DNA of 49,176 nt from Caballeronia megalochromosomata (GTDB lineage Bacteria; Pseudomonadota; Gammaproteobacteria; Burkholderiales; Burkholderiaceae): the NCBI GenBank assembly GCA_001580565.1, contig LRBF01000022.1:1-49176 (forward strand), written 5' to 3'. The notes below the pieces were generated by a model. It saw only the letters and a list, made by a program, of their open reading frames with translations. It was not told where the DNA came from and did no database searches. The first letter of the stretch is position 1. Every line of letters begins with the position of its first letter. The position numbers and the translations under genes were made by a program. Of the stretch, positions 15,403-24,069 are shown one piece after another.

Positions 15403-17156
15403 GCCGTCACCTCATCGTTCATTCGAGCCGCATGGGCCGCGGCTTTGAAGCGTTCGAGACCCACGCGGCGCACGGTGTCGATGAAGCGCTCGCGATGCTC
15501 GCGCGTATCGCGATAGGTCGTCAGAATCGCCTCGATCACATCCGGCACTTCGGCCGCGCTGAACGACGGGCCGATCACCTTGCCGGGCTGTGGCGCGCCG
15601 CTGAGCGTGCTGCCGTCCGATCCGCCGAGCGTGATCTGATACCACTCGCGTCCGTCCTTGTCGACGCCGAGCACGCCGATATGCCCGCTGTGATGATGCC
15701 CGCACGAGTTGATGCAGCCGCTGATATGCAGATCGATTTCACCGATGTCGTCGAGTTCGTCGAGGTCCTGATAGCGCTCGGCGATGGCCTGCGCGACCGG
15801 CAGCGAACGGGCATTGGCGAGCGCGCAGAAGTCGCCTCCGGGACACGCGATCATGTCGGTAAGAAGCTGCACATTGGCGCTTGCGAGGCCCGCTGCGCGC
15901 GCGGCCTGCCATAACGCGAAGAGCGCGCTCGCGCGCACCCACGGCAGCACGACATTCTGCGTGTGCGTGACGCGCGCTTCGCCCGCCGAGAAGCGATCGG
16001 CGAGATCCGCGACGATGTCGAGCTGATCGGCGGTCGCATCACCCGGCGATTGCAGCAGACGCTTGAACGACAGCGTCACGATGCGCAGCGCGGGATCCTT
16101 GTGCTGCGTCACGTTGCGTTGCAGCCAGCGCGCGAAAAGCGGATGGGCGTCCGGGTCGATTTCGCCGGACGCCGCGTGCGCAGCATTCAACGCGGGTGGC
16201 ACGAAGGACGCGCTCACGCGGTCCAGTTCCGCCTGCGAGATGAGATGCGGCGCGCCGTCATGCTCGACGATCTGCCGGAACTCCTCGTTCACGTCGTCGA
16301 TATAGCGCTGGCCTTCGGCCTTCATCAGAATCTTGATGCGCGCCTTGTACTTGTTGTCGCGGCGGCCGTAGCGGTTGTACACGCGCACGATCGCCTCGAT
16401 GTAGTTCATGATGTGCCGCCACGGCAAGAATTCGCGCATCAATGTAGCGATCACGGGCGTGCGTCCCATGCCGCCGCCCGCGCTCACGCGAAAGCCGAGT
16501 TCTGCGCTCTCATTGCGCACGAGTTGCAGGCCGACGTCATGCCACGCGGTCGCCGCGCGATCCTCGCTCGCGCCCGTGATCGCGATCTTGAACTTGCGCG
16601 GCAGGAATGCGAACTCGGGATGCAGCGTCGTCCATTGCCGCATGAGTTCGGCGAAAGGACGCGGATCGGCCACTTCGTCGGGCGCCACGCCCGCGCGTTC
16701 ATCGCAGGAAATATTGCGAATGCAATTGCCGCTCGTCTGGATGCCGTGCATGTCGACGGTCGCGAGCAGATCCATCACGTCGGCGGATTTGTCGAGCGGG
16801 ATCCAGTTGAATTGAACATTGGTGCGTGTGGTGAAGTGCGCGCAATGCGTCGGCAGGCGGCTGGTGCCGAGCTTGCCCTGCGCTTCGCTCGCGGCGCGAT
16901 AGACCTCGGGATCGGGATCGTCGTATTCGCGGGCGATGCGCGCGAGCATGCGCAATTGCGCGCTCGACAGCTCGCCGTAGGGTACGGCCACGCGCAGCAT
17001 CGGCGCATGGCGCTGCACGTACCAGCCGTTTTGCAGGCGTAGCGGGCGAAACGCATCTTCGCTCAGGCGGCCGTCCTGCCAGCGTTCGAGCTGATCGCGG
17101 AATTGCGCGGCGCGGCTCTTCACGAAGGATTGGTCGAACTCGGTGTATCGGTACAT
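15399..17156 (-). CDS. cysI: Assimilatory sulfite (nitrite/sulfite) reductase hemoprotein
   Basis: 585 residues from MYRYTEFDQS, the usual N-terminus in beta-proteobacteria. Two ferredoxin-like halves and two siroheme/4Fe-4S halves are present. The cluster cysteines are CPGGDFC (Cys438, Cys444) and CINSC (Cys481, Cys485). The siroheme-region segment THCAHFTTRTNVQFNWIP is near residue 103. It reduces sulfite to sulfide with six electrons for cysteine synthesis. The name is by family; nitrite reductases share the fold, but DUF934 linkage favours sulfite. The reading frame stays open for another 133 codons upstream of this ATG and carries a cysteine-rich stretch (17333-17157). Confidence 0.92.
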   Translation of the reverse strand: MYRYTEFDQSFVKSRAAQFRDQLERWQDGRLSEDAFRPLRLQNGWYVQRHAPMLRVAVPYGELSSAQLRMLARIAREYDDPDPEVYRAASEAQGKLGTSRLPTHCAHFTTRTNVQFNWIPLDKSADVMDLLATVDMHGIQTSGNCIRNISCDERAGVAPDEVADPRPFAELMRQWTTLHPEFAFLPRKFKIAITGASEDRAATAWHDVGLQLVRNESAELGFRVSAGGGMGRTPVIATLMREFLPWRHIMNYIEAIVRVYNRYGRRDNKYKARIKILMKAEGQRYIDDVNEEFRQIVEHDGAPHLISQAELDRVSASFVPPALNAAHAASGEIDPDAHPLFARWLQRNVTQHKDPALRIVTLSFKRLLQSPGDATADQLDIVADLADRFSAGEARVTHTQNVVLPWVRASALFALWQAARAAGLASANVQLLTDMIACPGGDFCALANARSLPVAQAIAERYQDLDELDDIGEIDLHISGCINSCGHHHSGHIGVLGVDKDGREWYQITLGGSDGSTLSGAPQPGKVIGPSFSAAEVPDVIEAILTTYRDTREHRERFIDTVRRVGLERFKAAAHAARMNDEVTA

Positions 17157-17333
17157 GGATGCGGCGGCATAGCGGAAAGAAGACCGACGATAAAGGGCGG
17201 CGGCGCATCCCGACAAGCAGCAGTTGCGATGAATTCCACGGTAGCAGTCGACGCCGCGCGCCATTCTGCTGCCGTCGAATACACCGCAACTGCTGCTGTT
17301 TTTCATCCGACGCGGCGCGCAACATCGACACAT
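17157..17333 (-). promoter_or_regulatory. Cysteine-rich in-frame leader region of cysI
   Basis: From an ATG at 17333 the frame is open straight into cysI and would add 59 residues. Eight of these are cysteine, starting MCRCC and including HRNCCLSGC. The same DNA forms a two-tier dyad: AGCAGCAGTTGCG (17216-17228) with its complement (17285-17297), and nested on exactly the same centre ACGGTAGCAG/CTGCTGCCGT (17238-17247/17266-17275, one mismatch). No strong ribosome site precedes the ATG. Cysteine-sensing attenuation is a hypothesis only. Confidence 0.35.
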
Positions 17334-17369
17334 GAAAGATCCATTCAGACCTGGTCGAAGGAGCCGCTC

Positions 17370-17558
17370 ATGGAACTCTTGAAGATGATGCGCATCGTGT
17401 TTTGGAGCTTTTTCGGCGTGCGCAAGCGCGCGTCGCACAACGCGGATTTCGCGCACGTGAAGCTGCCGCTCCTGCCGGTCGTCGCCCTGATGCTCGCGGG
17501 CGCGTTCGGATTGACGCTGCTGACGGTCGCGAAACTCGCCACGGGTATCGCGCACTGA
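17370..17558 (+). CDS. DUF2970 small membrane protein
   Basis: 62 residues (MELLKMMRIVFWSFFGVRKR...), with an AAGGAG site 6 bases upstream. The conserved DUF2970 pattern is visible: a first amphipathic segment with FFGVRK, then one membrane helix (about 34-58, LPVVALMLAGAFGLTLLTVAKL). It is an inner-membrane protein of unknown function. It is divergent from cysI, a neighbourhood I recall as common in Burkholderia, so a link to sulfite metabolism is possible but unproven. Confidence 0.88.
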   Translation: MELLKMMRIVFWSFFGVRKRASHNADFAHVKLPLLPVVALMLAGAFGLTLLTVAKLATGIAH

Positions 17559-17628
17559 TTGTGCGGCGCGCAGGGCGTCCCGCTCTTACAATGACGATCG
17601 GATGATTGCCACGAGCGAGGATCGGACG

Positions 17629-18612
17629 ATGAAAGTATGCGTATATGGCGCGGGCGCGATCGGCGGATGGATCGGCGTGAAGCTCGCGCAAGCGGGCTGC
17701 GATGTCAGCGTGGTCGCACGCGGCGCGACGCTCGAAGCGCTGAAGCGGGAGGGGCTGCGGCTCGTCGAGACCGATGCGACGCATACCGTGAAGGTCGCGG
17801 CAAGCGCAGAACCCGCGGACCTCGGCGCGCAGGATCTCGTCGTCGTGGCGGTGAAGGCGCCCGCGATGGAATCCGTCGCCGCGCATATCGCGCCGCTGCT
17901 TTCGGGCGACACCACCGTGCTGACCGCGATGAACGGCGTGCCCTGGTGGTTTTGCGACGGCCTCGGCGAGCCTTTCGCGGGCAAGCGCCTTTCTTCCGTC
18001 GATCCGCACGGCGCGATCGCCGCTGCGATCCCGGGCGCGCAGACGGTGGGCTGCGTCGTGCATGCGAGCTGCTTCGTCGAGGCGCCGGGCGTGATCCGGC
18101 ATCGTCAGGGCAAAGGCCTGATCCTCGGCGAGGCGACGGGCGGGCCGAAAGCACGCACCGAATCGCTCGTGTCGCTCTTCTTGAAGGCGGGCTTCGACGC
18201 CACGCTCGCTCCGCAGATTCAGCGCGACGTCTGGTTCAAGCTATGGGGCAACATGACGATGAATCCCATCAGCGCGATCACCGGCGCGACCACCGACCGC
18301 ATCCTCGGCGACGATCTCGTGCGCGGCTTCGTGACGAACGTGATGCTCGAAGCGAAGGAGATCGGCGCGCGCTTCGGCATTCCCATCGGACAGGACCCGG
18401 AAGACCGTCACGCCGTCACGCTCAAGCTCGGCGCGATGAAAACGTCGATGCTGCAAGACGTGGAGGCGGGCAAGGCGGTCGAGCTCGATGCGCTCGTTGC
18501 CGCGGTGCGCGAGCTGGGCGCGATGACCGGCGTGCCGACGCCTTTCACCGATGCCCTGCTCGGACTCGCGCGCCTGCACGCGCGCACGCTGGGACTCTAT
18601 CCGGCGGCGTGA
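17629..18612 (+). CDS. 2-dehydropantoate 2-reductase family protein (PanE/ApbA-like)
   Basis: 327 residues. The NADP-binding Rossmann motif GAGAIGGWIGVKLAQAG opens the protein, followed by VVAVKAP (the conserved Lys of the family) and the C-terminal helical domain with WFKLWGNMTMNPISAITGAT, whose lysine matches the catalytic one in PanE. The family reduces ketopantoate to pantoate for CoA synthesis, but Burkholderia genomes hold several paralogues acting on other 2-oxo acids. The start was chosen at MKVCVYGAGA because the Rossmann strand must begin there and GAGG lies upstream. Confidence 0.9.
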   Translation: MKVCVYGAGAIGGWIGVKLAQAGCDVSVVARGATLEALKREGLRLVETDATHTVKVAASAEPADLGAQDLVVVAVKAPAMESVAAHIAPLLSGDTTVLTAMNGVPWWFCDGLGEPFAGKRLSSVDPHGAIAAAIPGAQTVGCVVHASCFVEAPGVIRHRQGKGLILGEATGGPKARTESLVSLFLKAGFDATLAPQIQRDVWFKLWGNMTMNPISAITGATTDRILGDDLVRGFVTNVMLEAKEIGARFGIPIGQDPEDRHAVTLKLGAMKTSMLQDVEAGKAVELDALVAAVRELGAMTGVPTPFTDALLGLARLHARTLGLYPAA

Positions 18613-18619
18613 GGCCGCC

Positions 18620-19825
18620 TTACGCGACGACGATGCGCAGCGGGTCCGCGGCCGCGAACGCTTCGGCCCGCTCCGCGCTCGGCGGATAAATCCACTCGGT
18701 GTTGATGCGCGTCTTCAGTTGTTTCGCCTGCGCGCCCGACATCTTCACCTCACGTTCCCAGCCTTCCGTGTAGACCGCGCCCCACGGCCCGAGATCGAGA
18801 CACGTCACGTATTTCGGCTGGCTATACGGAATCGGCGCCTCGCCCAGCAAGTCCGCTGCGACGTTGTGGCCCGCCGAGCGGCCGAGGTTCATCGCGTGCT
18901 GACAGGACATCATCGCGTGGTTGCCTTCGTCGTCGGTGGCGGCGTAGGCGACATCGCCCGTGGCGTAGACCGTGTCGACGCCCAGCACACGCAGATTACG
19001 ATCCACGTGCAGGCGGCCCAGCGCGTCGCGTTCGGCGGGAATCTGCGCGGTCAGCGCGCTCGCGCGCACGCCGGCGGTCCAGATCACCGTGTTCGCTTCG
19101 ATGCGCTCGCCTTCGGACGTGCTCAGGCCGTTCGCATCGACCGACGTCACCGCCGCGCCGAGCCGCCACTGCACGCCGAGCGATTCGAGCGCTTCCACGA
19201 TGACCGGACGCGGACCGGCGCCGAGGTCCGGCCCGATCTCCTTGTTGCGCTCGACGATGATGACGCGCACGTCGGCGTTCGCACCGAGCGCCGCGCGCAG
19301 GCGAGCGGGCATTTCCGCCGCCGTTTCGATTCCCGTGAAGCCGCCGCCCGCGACGACCACCGTGTTGCGTGCGGGCGTATCGGGCTGCGTCGCGAGGCGC
19401 TTGATGTGCGCTTCGAGCGTGGCGGCTTCATCGACCTGATCGACGCTGAACGTGTGCTGCGCGAGTCCGGGAATCTGCGGGCGGAACAGGCGGCTGCCGG
19501 TCGCCAGAACGAGACGGTCGTAGTTCAGCGTGGAGGGCGCGCCGTCCGCGCCGAGCAGGTCGACTTCATTGCGCTCGACGTGAATGCGCTCAACCGTACC
19601 CTGAATGAACCGGACGCCCGTGGACGCGAAGATGTCCAGGAGCGGCGCCTTCATGCCCGCGGCGTTTTCTTCATACAGACGCGGACGCACGTGCAGATGC
19701 GGTTCCGGCGCGATCAGCACTACTTCGATATCCGTCCGGCCGTGCTGATCGATGAGACGCGCGGCGGACAGGGCGCTCCACATACCGGCGAAGCCGGCTC
19801 CGACTACCAGAATGCGCTTGGACAT
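18620..19825 (-). CDS. Type II NADH dehydrogenase-like FAD oxidoreductase
   Basis: 401 residues. The FAD-binding GxGxxG (ILVVGAGFAGMWSALSAA), a second dinucleotide motif (VVVAGGGFTGIETAAEMPARL) and the C-terminal FAD motif VYATGDVAY are all present. This is the NDH-2/Pyr_redox_2 pattern. The enzyme would pass electrons from NADH to quinones without pumping protons, at the inner face of the membrane. It is somewhat shorter than canonical Ndh (about 430). The ribosome site is AAGGAG. A promoter and operator-like dyad lie upstream, and it converges with the PanE-like gene (7-base gap). Confidence 0.9.
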   Translation of the reverse strand: MSKRILVVGAGFAGMWSALSAARLIDQHGRTDIEVVLIAPEPHLHVRPRLYEENAAGMKAPLLDIFASTGVRFIQGTVERIHVERNEVDLLGADGAPSTLNYDRLVLATGSRLFRPQIPGLAQHTFSVDQVDEAATLEAHIKRLATQPDTPARNTVVVAGGGFTGIETAAEMPARLRAALGANADVRVIIVERNKEIGPDLGAGPRPVIVEALESLGVQWRLGAAVTSVDANGLSTSEGERIEANTVIWTAGVRASALTAQIPAERDALGRLHVDRNLRVLGVDTVYATGDVAYAATDDEGNHAMMSCQHAMNLGRSAGHNVAADLLGEAPIPYSQPKYVTCLDLGPWGAVYTEGWEREVKMSGAQAKQLKTRINTEWIYPPSAERAEAFAAADPLRIVVA

Positions 19826-19886
19826 TTCGATGCTCCTTGGAATTCGATATTGGGGTCGCTCGACGAACGGTCTTCGTCGTCATTGC

Positions 19887-19924
19887 TTAACTGCGATTCT
19901 ATGAGTCGTAGTTAATTTGGGCAA
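19887..19924 (-). promoter_or_regulatory. Promoter and operator-like dyad of the NADH dehydrogenase gene
   Basis: On the minus strand TTGCCC (19924-19919) and TAGAAT (19901-19896) are spaced by 17 bp. TTAACTGCGA (19887-19896) and TCGTAGTTAA (19906-19915) make a 10-bp dyad (one mismatch, 9-bp spacer) covering the spacer and -10 box, which suggests repression by a dimeric regulator such as a MarR or TetR type. A third CGTAGTTAA occurs at 20026-20034, near the next operon. No regulator gene is adjacent. Confidence 0.55.
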
Positions 19925-20116
19925 GAAAATTACCTGACATGTCACACATTGTCTCGAATTCACGAATCGGAGTCTGATGGATGCGAGTTTCGGACATCGA
20001 GAATTTGATCTGGGACAATTCGAGGCGTAGTTAAGAACGGACATGCCGAAACCCGAACGTGGCCGGCCATCGCGTTAAGCTACGCAACGCGTGCAACGAA
20101 ATGTCAGAGGAAGCCC

Positions 20117-20497
20117 ATGGAGCAGCAGAATCAGCAGGAAGGCGCGAGCGAACTCATCCAGATGCGCGACGTGCTGCGCGAGTTCGTCCGCGAGCGGGAC
20201 TGGAGCCGCTTTCACTCGCCGAAGAATCTCGCGGCGGCGCTGTCCGTCGAGGCGAGCGAGCTGCTCGAACCGTTCACGTGGCTCACCACCGGCGACAAGA
20301 GCGAACTGGACGAAGCGAAACTGCGCGCCATCCGTCACGAGATGGCGGACGTGCTCGCGTATCTCGTGATGCTCGCGGACTCGCTCGATGTCGATCTGCA
20401 TCGCGCGCTGATCGAAAAGATGGCGCTGAACCGGTCGAAGTATCCCGTGCACAAAGTAAAGGGCGACGCGCGCAAATACACCGAGTACGACGAGTGA
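20117..20497 (+). CDS. MazG-like nucleotide pyrophosphohydrolase
   Basis: 126 residues. The EASELLEPFTW and RHEMADVLAYLVMLAD segments carry the paired acidic EExxE/ExxD-type metal site of all-alpha NTP pyrophosphatases (MazG-like, dCTPP1-like). The C-terminal KMALNRSKYPVHKVKGDARKYTEYDE is typical of the short bacterial dCTPP-like form. It hydrolyses (d)NTPs, possibly modified ones, to monophosphates. It appears to be a stand-alone gene. Confidence 0.9.
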   Translation: MEQQNQQEGASELIQMRDVLREFVRERDWSRFHSPKNLAAALSVEASELLEPFTWLTTGDKSELDEAKLRAIRHEMADVLAYLVMLADSLDVDLHRALIEKMALNRSKYPVHKVKGDARKYTEYDE

Positions 20498-20582
20498 GCA
20501 CCACGGGCAAAGCCTCTGGCGCGCGATGCGCTCGCGCGGTTAAGCTAGCTGTTCAGCCATTCCTTTAGAGGATTGATCGCCG

Positions 20583-21764
20583 ATGGACTTCTCGCTCTCG
20601 CCCGAACTCACCGATCTGCAGGCGCGCGTGCGCGCGTTCATCGCGGAAGAAATCATCCCCTTCGAGCGCGATCCGCGTTGCACGCCGCACGGCCCGAACG
20701 AGGCGCTGCGCGCCGAACTGGTCGCGAAAGGGCGCAAGGCGGGGCTGTTGTCGAGTCACGTGTCGCCTGAATTCGGCGGCCTCGGCCTGAACCACGTCGC
20801 CAAGGCCATTCTGTTCGAAGAAGCGGGCTATTCGCCGCTCGGTCCCGTCGCGCTGAACATCGCCGCGCCCGACGAAGGGAACATGCATCTGCTGGAGGCC
20901 ATCGCCACGCCGCAACAAAAGGAGCGCTGGCTGCGTCCGCTCGCGGCGGGCGCGATCCGCTCGTGTTTCTGCATGACCGAGCCATCGCCGGGCGCGGGCG
21001 CCGATCCCGGCATGCTGCAGACCATCGCGGCGCAGGACGGCGACGACTACGTGATCGATGGCCGCAAGTGGTTCATTACGGGCGCGGAGGGCGCGGCGGT
21101 CGCGATCATCATGGCGAAGTTCGCCGACGGCCCCGCGACGATGTTCCTAGCGGATATGTCGAGCCCCGGCATCGTCATCGAGCGGGCGATGGATTCGCTC
21201 GACACATGCTTTCCCGGCGGCCATGGCGTCGTGCGCTTCGAGGGCTTGCGCGTGCCGAAGGAAAACGTGCTGGGCGAGCCGGGCGAAGGCTTTCGTTACG
21301 CGCAAGTGCGGCTATCGCCCGCGCGTCTCACGCACTGCATGCGCTGGCTCGGCGCGGCGCGCCGCGCGCACGATGTCGCGACGGCGTACGCGCGGCAACG
21401 TCAGGCGTTCGGCAAGGCCTTGGGCGAGCACGAAGGCGTCGGCTTCATGCTCGCGGACAATGAAATGGATCTGCACGTGACGCGCCTCGCCATCTGGCAC
21501 TGTGCGTGGGTGCTCGATCAGGGCGTGCTCGGCAAGCACGAGTCGAGCATCGCGAAGGTGGTGTCATCGGAGGCGTTGTGGCGCGTCGTCGACCGCTCGG
21601 TGCAAGTGCTCGGCGGCCAGGGCGTCACGCACGAAACCGTCGTCGCCCGGATTTTCGCGGACATGCGCGCATTCCGGATCTATGACGGTCCGTCAGAGGT
21701 GCATCGCTGGAGCATCGCGCGGCGCATTCTGCGCGGGCCGAAGCCGCGCGTGGAATCTGCCTGA
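20583..21764 (+). CDS. Acyl-CoA dehydrogenase
   Basis: 393 residues with the full three-domain layout: N-terminal helices, the FAD-contact segment FCMTEPSPGAGADPGML and KWFITGA, then the C-terminal four-helix domain with RQRQAFGKALGEHEGVGFMLADNEMDL and QVLGGQGVTHE. The ending IYDGPSEVHRWSIARRIL resembles the ACAD10/11-like group, so the preferred chain may be unusual. It oxidises an acyl-CoA to the 2-enoyl-CoA and passes electrons to ETF. It stands alone, without ETF or hydratase genes. Confidence 0.92.
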   Translation: MDFSLSPELTDLQARVRAFIAEEIIPFERDPRCTPHGPNEALRAELVAKGRKAGLLSSHVSPEFGGLGLNHVAKAILFEEAGYSPLGPVALNIAAPDEGNMHLLEAIATPQQKERWLRPLAAGAIRSCFCMTEPSPGAGADPGMLQTIAAQDGDDYVIDGRKWFITGAEGAAVAIIMAKFADGPATMFLADMSSPGIVIERAMDSLDTCFPGGHGVVRFEGLRVPKENVLGEPGEGFRYAQVRLSPARLTHCMRWLGAARRAHDVATAYARQRQAFGKALGEHEGVGFMLADNEMDLHVTRLAIWHCAWVLDQGVLGKHESSIAKVVSSEALWRVVDRSVQVLGGQGVTHETVVARIFADMRAFRIYDGPSEVHRWSIARRILRGPKPRVESA

Positions 21765-21775
21765 CGAATGCCGCG

Positions 21776-22027
21776 TCACTGCACGGCGGTGTCGCCGCGA
21801 GCCTGGCGCTGCGCGATGATGCGGCTCGCGCGCATGGCGTTGTCGGGATAGTTCAGCCAGTCATTGGGATCGTAGCCGACCGAGCGCCAGAGCAGGAACT
21901 CCTGCCGCACCTGCGCGCGCGTTTTCGGCGCGTTCGGATCGCTGGATTGCGCTTGCGGCTGCGCGAGCGCGGAGGCGGCGCAGCACAACGTGAGCGCGCC
22001 GATGACGAAACGGGAAATGGATGACAT
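21776..22027 (-). CDS. DUF4148 small secreted protein
   Basis: 83 residues from MSSISRFVIGALTLCCAASALA, a clear signal peptide. The mature part has the family motif TRAQVRQEFLLWRSVGYDPNDWLNYPDN, i.e. TRAQVR...GYDP...YP of DUF4148, an abundant family of small periplasmic proteins in Burkholderiaceae with no known function. It converges with the acyl-CoA dehydrogenase gene (11-base gap). Confidence 0.85.
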   Translation of the reverse strand: MSSISRFVIGALTLCCAASALAQPQAQSSDPNAPKTRAQVRQEFLLWRSVGYDPNDWLNYPDNAMRASRIIAQRQARGDTAVQ

Positions 22028-22221
22028 AACGAGTCCCTCACACCGCATGAAACGGCCATTTCATTCTAGGTGACAGAACGAAAACGCGCAGAACACTGCG
22101 TGAGATTCGACACGTCGTGTACTGACGATCCGCCCTATACTCGATTTTTTCGGGCGGGGAGTGCCGGCGCAACACCGAGCCATAGCCTGAGCCAACGAAT
22201 ACATACAAACAGGCCGCAGTC

Positions 22222-23259
22222 ATGAGCACCTCGAGCGTCGCCGTCACCAGCAGCTTTCCGGAGATGGACGAACTGAAGGCGATTCGCGTCGCGGGCGGCG
22301 CGCGCTTCGCGTGGCGCACGATCGGCGAGGTGCGCGCGCGCCAGCAGTCGTTTCCGATTCTGACCGCATCGATCGGCTCGGACGATCCGCACGCGCCCGC
22401 GATCGGCTTTTTCGGCGGCGTGCACGGGCTCGAATGCATCGGCACGCAACTCGTGCTCGAATACATGCGCGCGCTGTTGCGCCGTCTCGAATGGGACGAC
22501 ACGCTGCATCAGCAGTTGCGCGCGATCCGTCTCATCTTCATGCCGATCGTCAATCCGGGCGGCATGTTCGCGCGCACCCGCGCGAATCCGAACGGCGTCG
22601 ATCTGATGCGCAACGCGCCGCAAAGCGCCGAGGGACGCGTGCCGTTTCTGGCGGGCGGCCAGCGCATCGGGCCGTGGCTGCCGTGGTATCGCGGGCCCGT
22701 GGATGGCCGCATGGAAGTGGAGAGCGCGGCGCTGCTTTCGGTCGTCGAGGAGCAACTGATGTCGCGGCCGCTCGCGTTCGCGCTCGATTGTCATTCCGGA
22801 TTCGGCTGGGACGACAGCATCTGGTTTCCGTACGCGCGCACCGAGCGCGAGATGGCGCATCTGCCGGAAATGTTTCTGCTGAAGACGATGTTCGAGGAGT
22901 CGTATCCGCATCATGGCTACGCATTCGAGCCGCAGAGCCATCAGTATCTGTTGCACGGCGACCTGTGGGACTTCGCGTACGACCGCTCGCGCGCGCCCAA
23001 CATTTTCCTGCCGATGACGCTCGAACTCGGCTCGTGGCGCTGGATCCGCAAGAACCCGATGCAGTTGTTCTCGCGCCTCGGCATCTTCAATCCGATCAAG
23101 GCGCACCGCACGCGGCGCGTGCTGCGGCGTCATCCGAATTTCTTCGATTTCCTCACGCGCGCCGCGTTCTCGTCGCGCCGCTGGCTTCCCGTCGGGGATT
23201 TCCGCGAGGACGTGCTGCGGCGCGCGCGCGAACACTGGCAGCGCACGGGCGCATCATGA
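22222..23259 (+). CDS. M14-family zinc carboxypeptidase-like protein
   Basis: 345 residues. The zinc ligands of M14 peptidases are visible: His68 and Glu71 in GVHGLECIG, and His191 in LDCHSGFG. Glu268 in MTLELGSW is the likely catalytic base. There is no signal peptide, so it is cytosolic. The specificity resembles DUF2817/succinylglutamate-desuccinylase-like members rather than digestive carboxypeptidases. The stop codon overlaps the start of the alpha/beta hydrolase gene (ATGA), so the two hydrolases are translationally coupled. The substrate is unknown. Confidence 0.87.
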   Translation: MSTSSVAVTSSFPEMDELKAIRVAGGARFAWRTIGEVRARQQSFPILTASIGSDDPHAPAIGFFGGVHGLECIGTQLVLEYMRALLRRLEWDDTLHQQLRAIRLIFMPIVNPGGMFARTRANPNGVDLMRNAPQSAEGRVPFLAGGQRIGPWLPWYRGPVDGRMEVESAALLSVVEEQLMSRPLAFALDCHSGFGWDDSIWFPYARTEREMAHLPEMFLLKTMFEESYPHHGYAFEPQSHQYLLHGDLWDFAYDRSRAPNIFLPMTLELGSWRWIRKNPMQLFSRLGIFNPIKAHRTRRVLRRHPNFFDFLTRAAFSSRRWLPVGDFREDVLRRAREHWQRTGAS

Positions 23260-24050
23260 GCGACTGGGTTCTCCTGCGCGGCCTCACACGCGAAACGCGT
23301 CACTGGGGCGCGTTCGATGCGGCGCTCGGCGCACATGGACTCGTCGGCGCGGGAGAGCGCGTCGTGTGCATCGATCTGCCGGGCAACGGGGCCGAACATG
23401 CGCACGCGGCCCCGCGTTCCGTCTTCGCGATGATGGACTTCGTGCGCGAACGCGCCGTCGCACTGAACGTGCGTCTGCCATGCCGCGTGCTCGCGATGTC
23501 GCTCGGCGCGATGGTCGCCACCGCGTGGGCCGAACGTCATGCCGGGGAAATCGAGCGGCTCGTGCTGATCAACACCAGCATGCGTCCGTTCGCGCGCATG
23601 CCCGAACGCCTGCGTCCGGCAGCATGGCCGATGCTCGCCCGCATCGCGATGACATGGACGCAGCCCGAGCGATGCGAAGCGTTGATCCTCGCGCTCACGT
23701 GCAATCGCAACGACACGCGCGATGCGGACATTGCGCACTGGGCGCATCTGCGGCGCACGCATGGCGCGAGTGCGGCGAACGCGCTGCGGCAACTCGCGGC
23801 GGCGGCACGCTTTCGCGCGGCCCCCGATGCGCCGCGCTGTCCGGTGCTGCTGCTTTCGTCGGCGGCGGACCGGCTCGTCGATCCGGTATGTTCCGTGCGC
23901 ATCGCGAAGCACTGGCGCGCGTCGCACAGCGTGCATCCATGGGCCGGCCACGATCTGCCGCACGACGATCCCGACTGGACGTGCAAGACCATCGCGGCAT
24001 GGCTCGGCGAGCATGAACCCACGCGTGACATTCGCGTGACGAACGCGTGA
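23256..24050 (+). CDS. Alpha/beta-fold hydrolase
   Basis: 264 residues. The nucleophile elbow is AMSLGAM with Ser82, a variant of GxSxG in which Ala replaces the first Gly. The acid is in SSAADRLVDP and the histidine in WAGHDLPHDDPDW. The fold is that of a carboxylesterase or a small acyl hydrolase. It starts inside the stop codon of the M14 peptidase gene and is followed 19 bases later by a cupin gene, so the three probably form one transcript. Confidence 0.88.
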   Translation: MSDWVLLRGLTRETRHWGAFDAALGAHGLVGAGERVVCIDLPGNGAEHAHAAPRSVFAMMDFVRERAVALNVRLPCRVLAMSLGAMVATAWAERHAGEIERLVLINTSMRPFARMPERLRPAAWPMLARIAMTWTQPERCEALILALTCNRNDTRDADIAHWAHLRRTHGASAANALRQLAAAARFRAAPDAPRCPVLLLSSAADRLVDPVCSVRIAKHWRASHSVHPWAGHDLPHDDPDWTCKTIAAWLGEHEPTRDIRVTNA

Positions 24051-24069
24051 CATCGACTATGAGGACATC

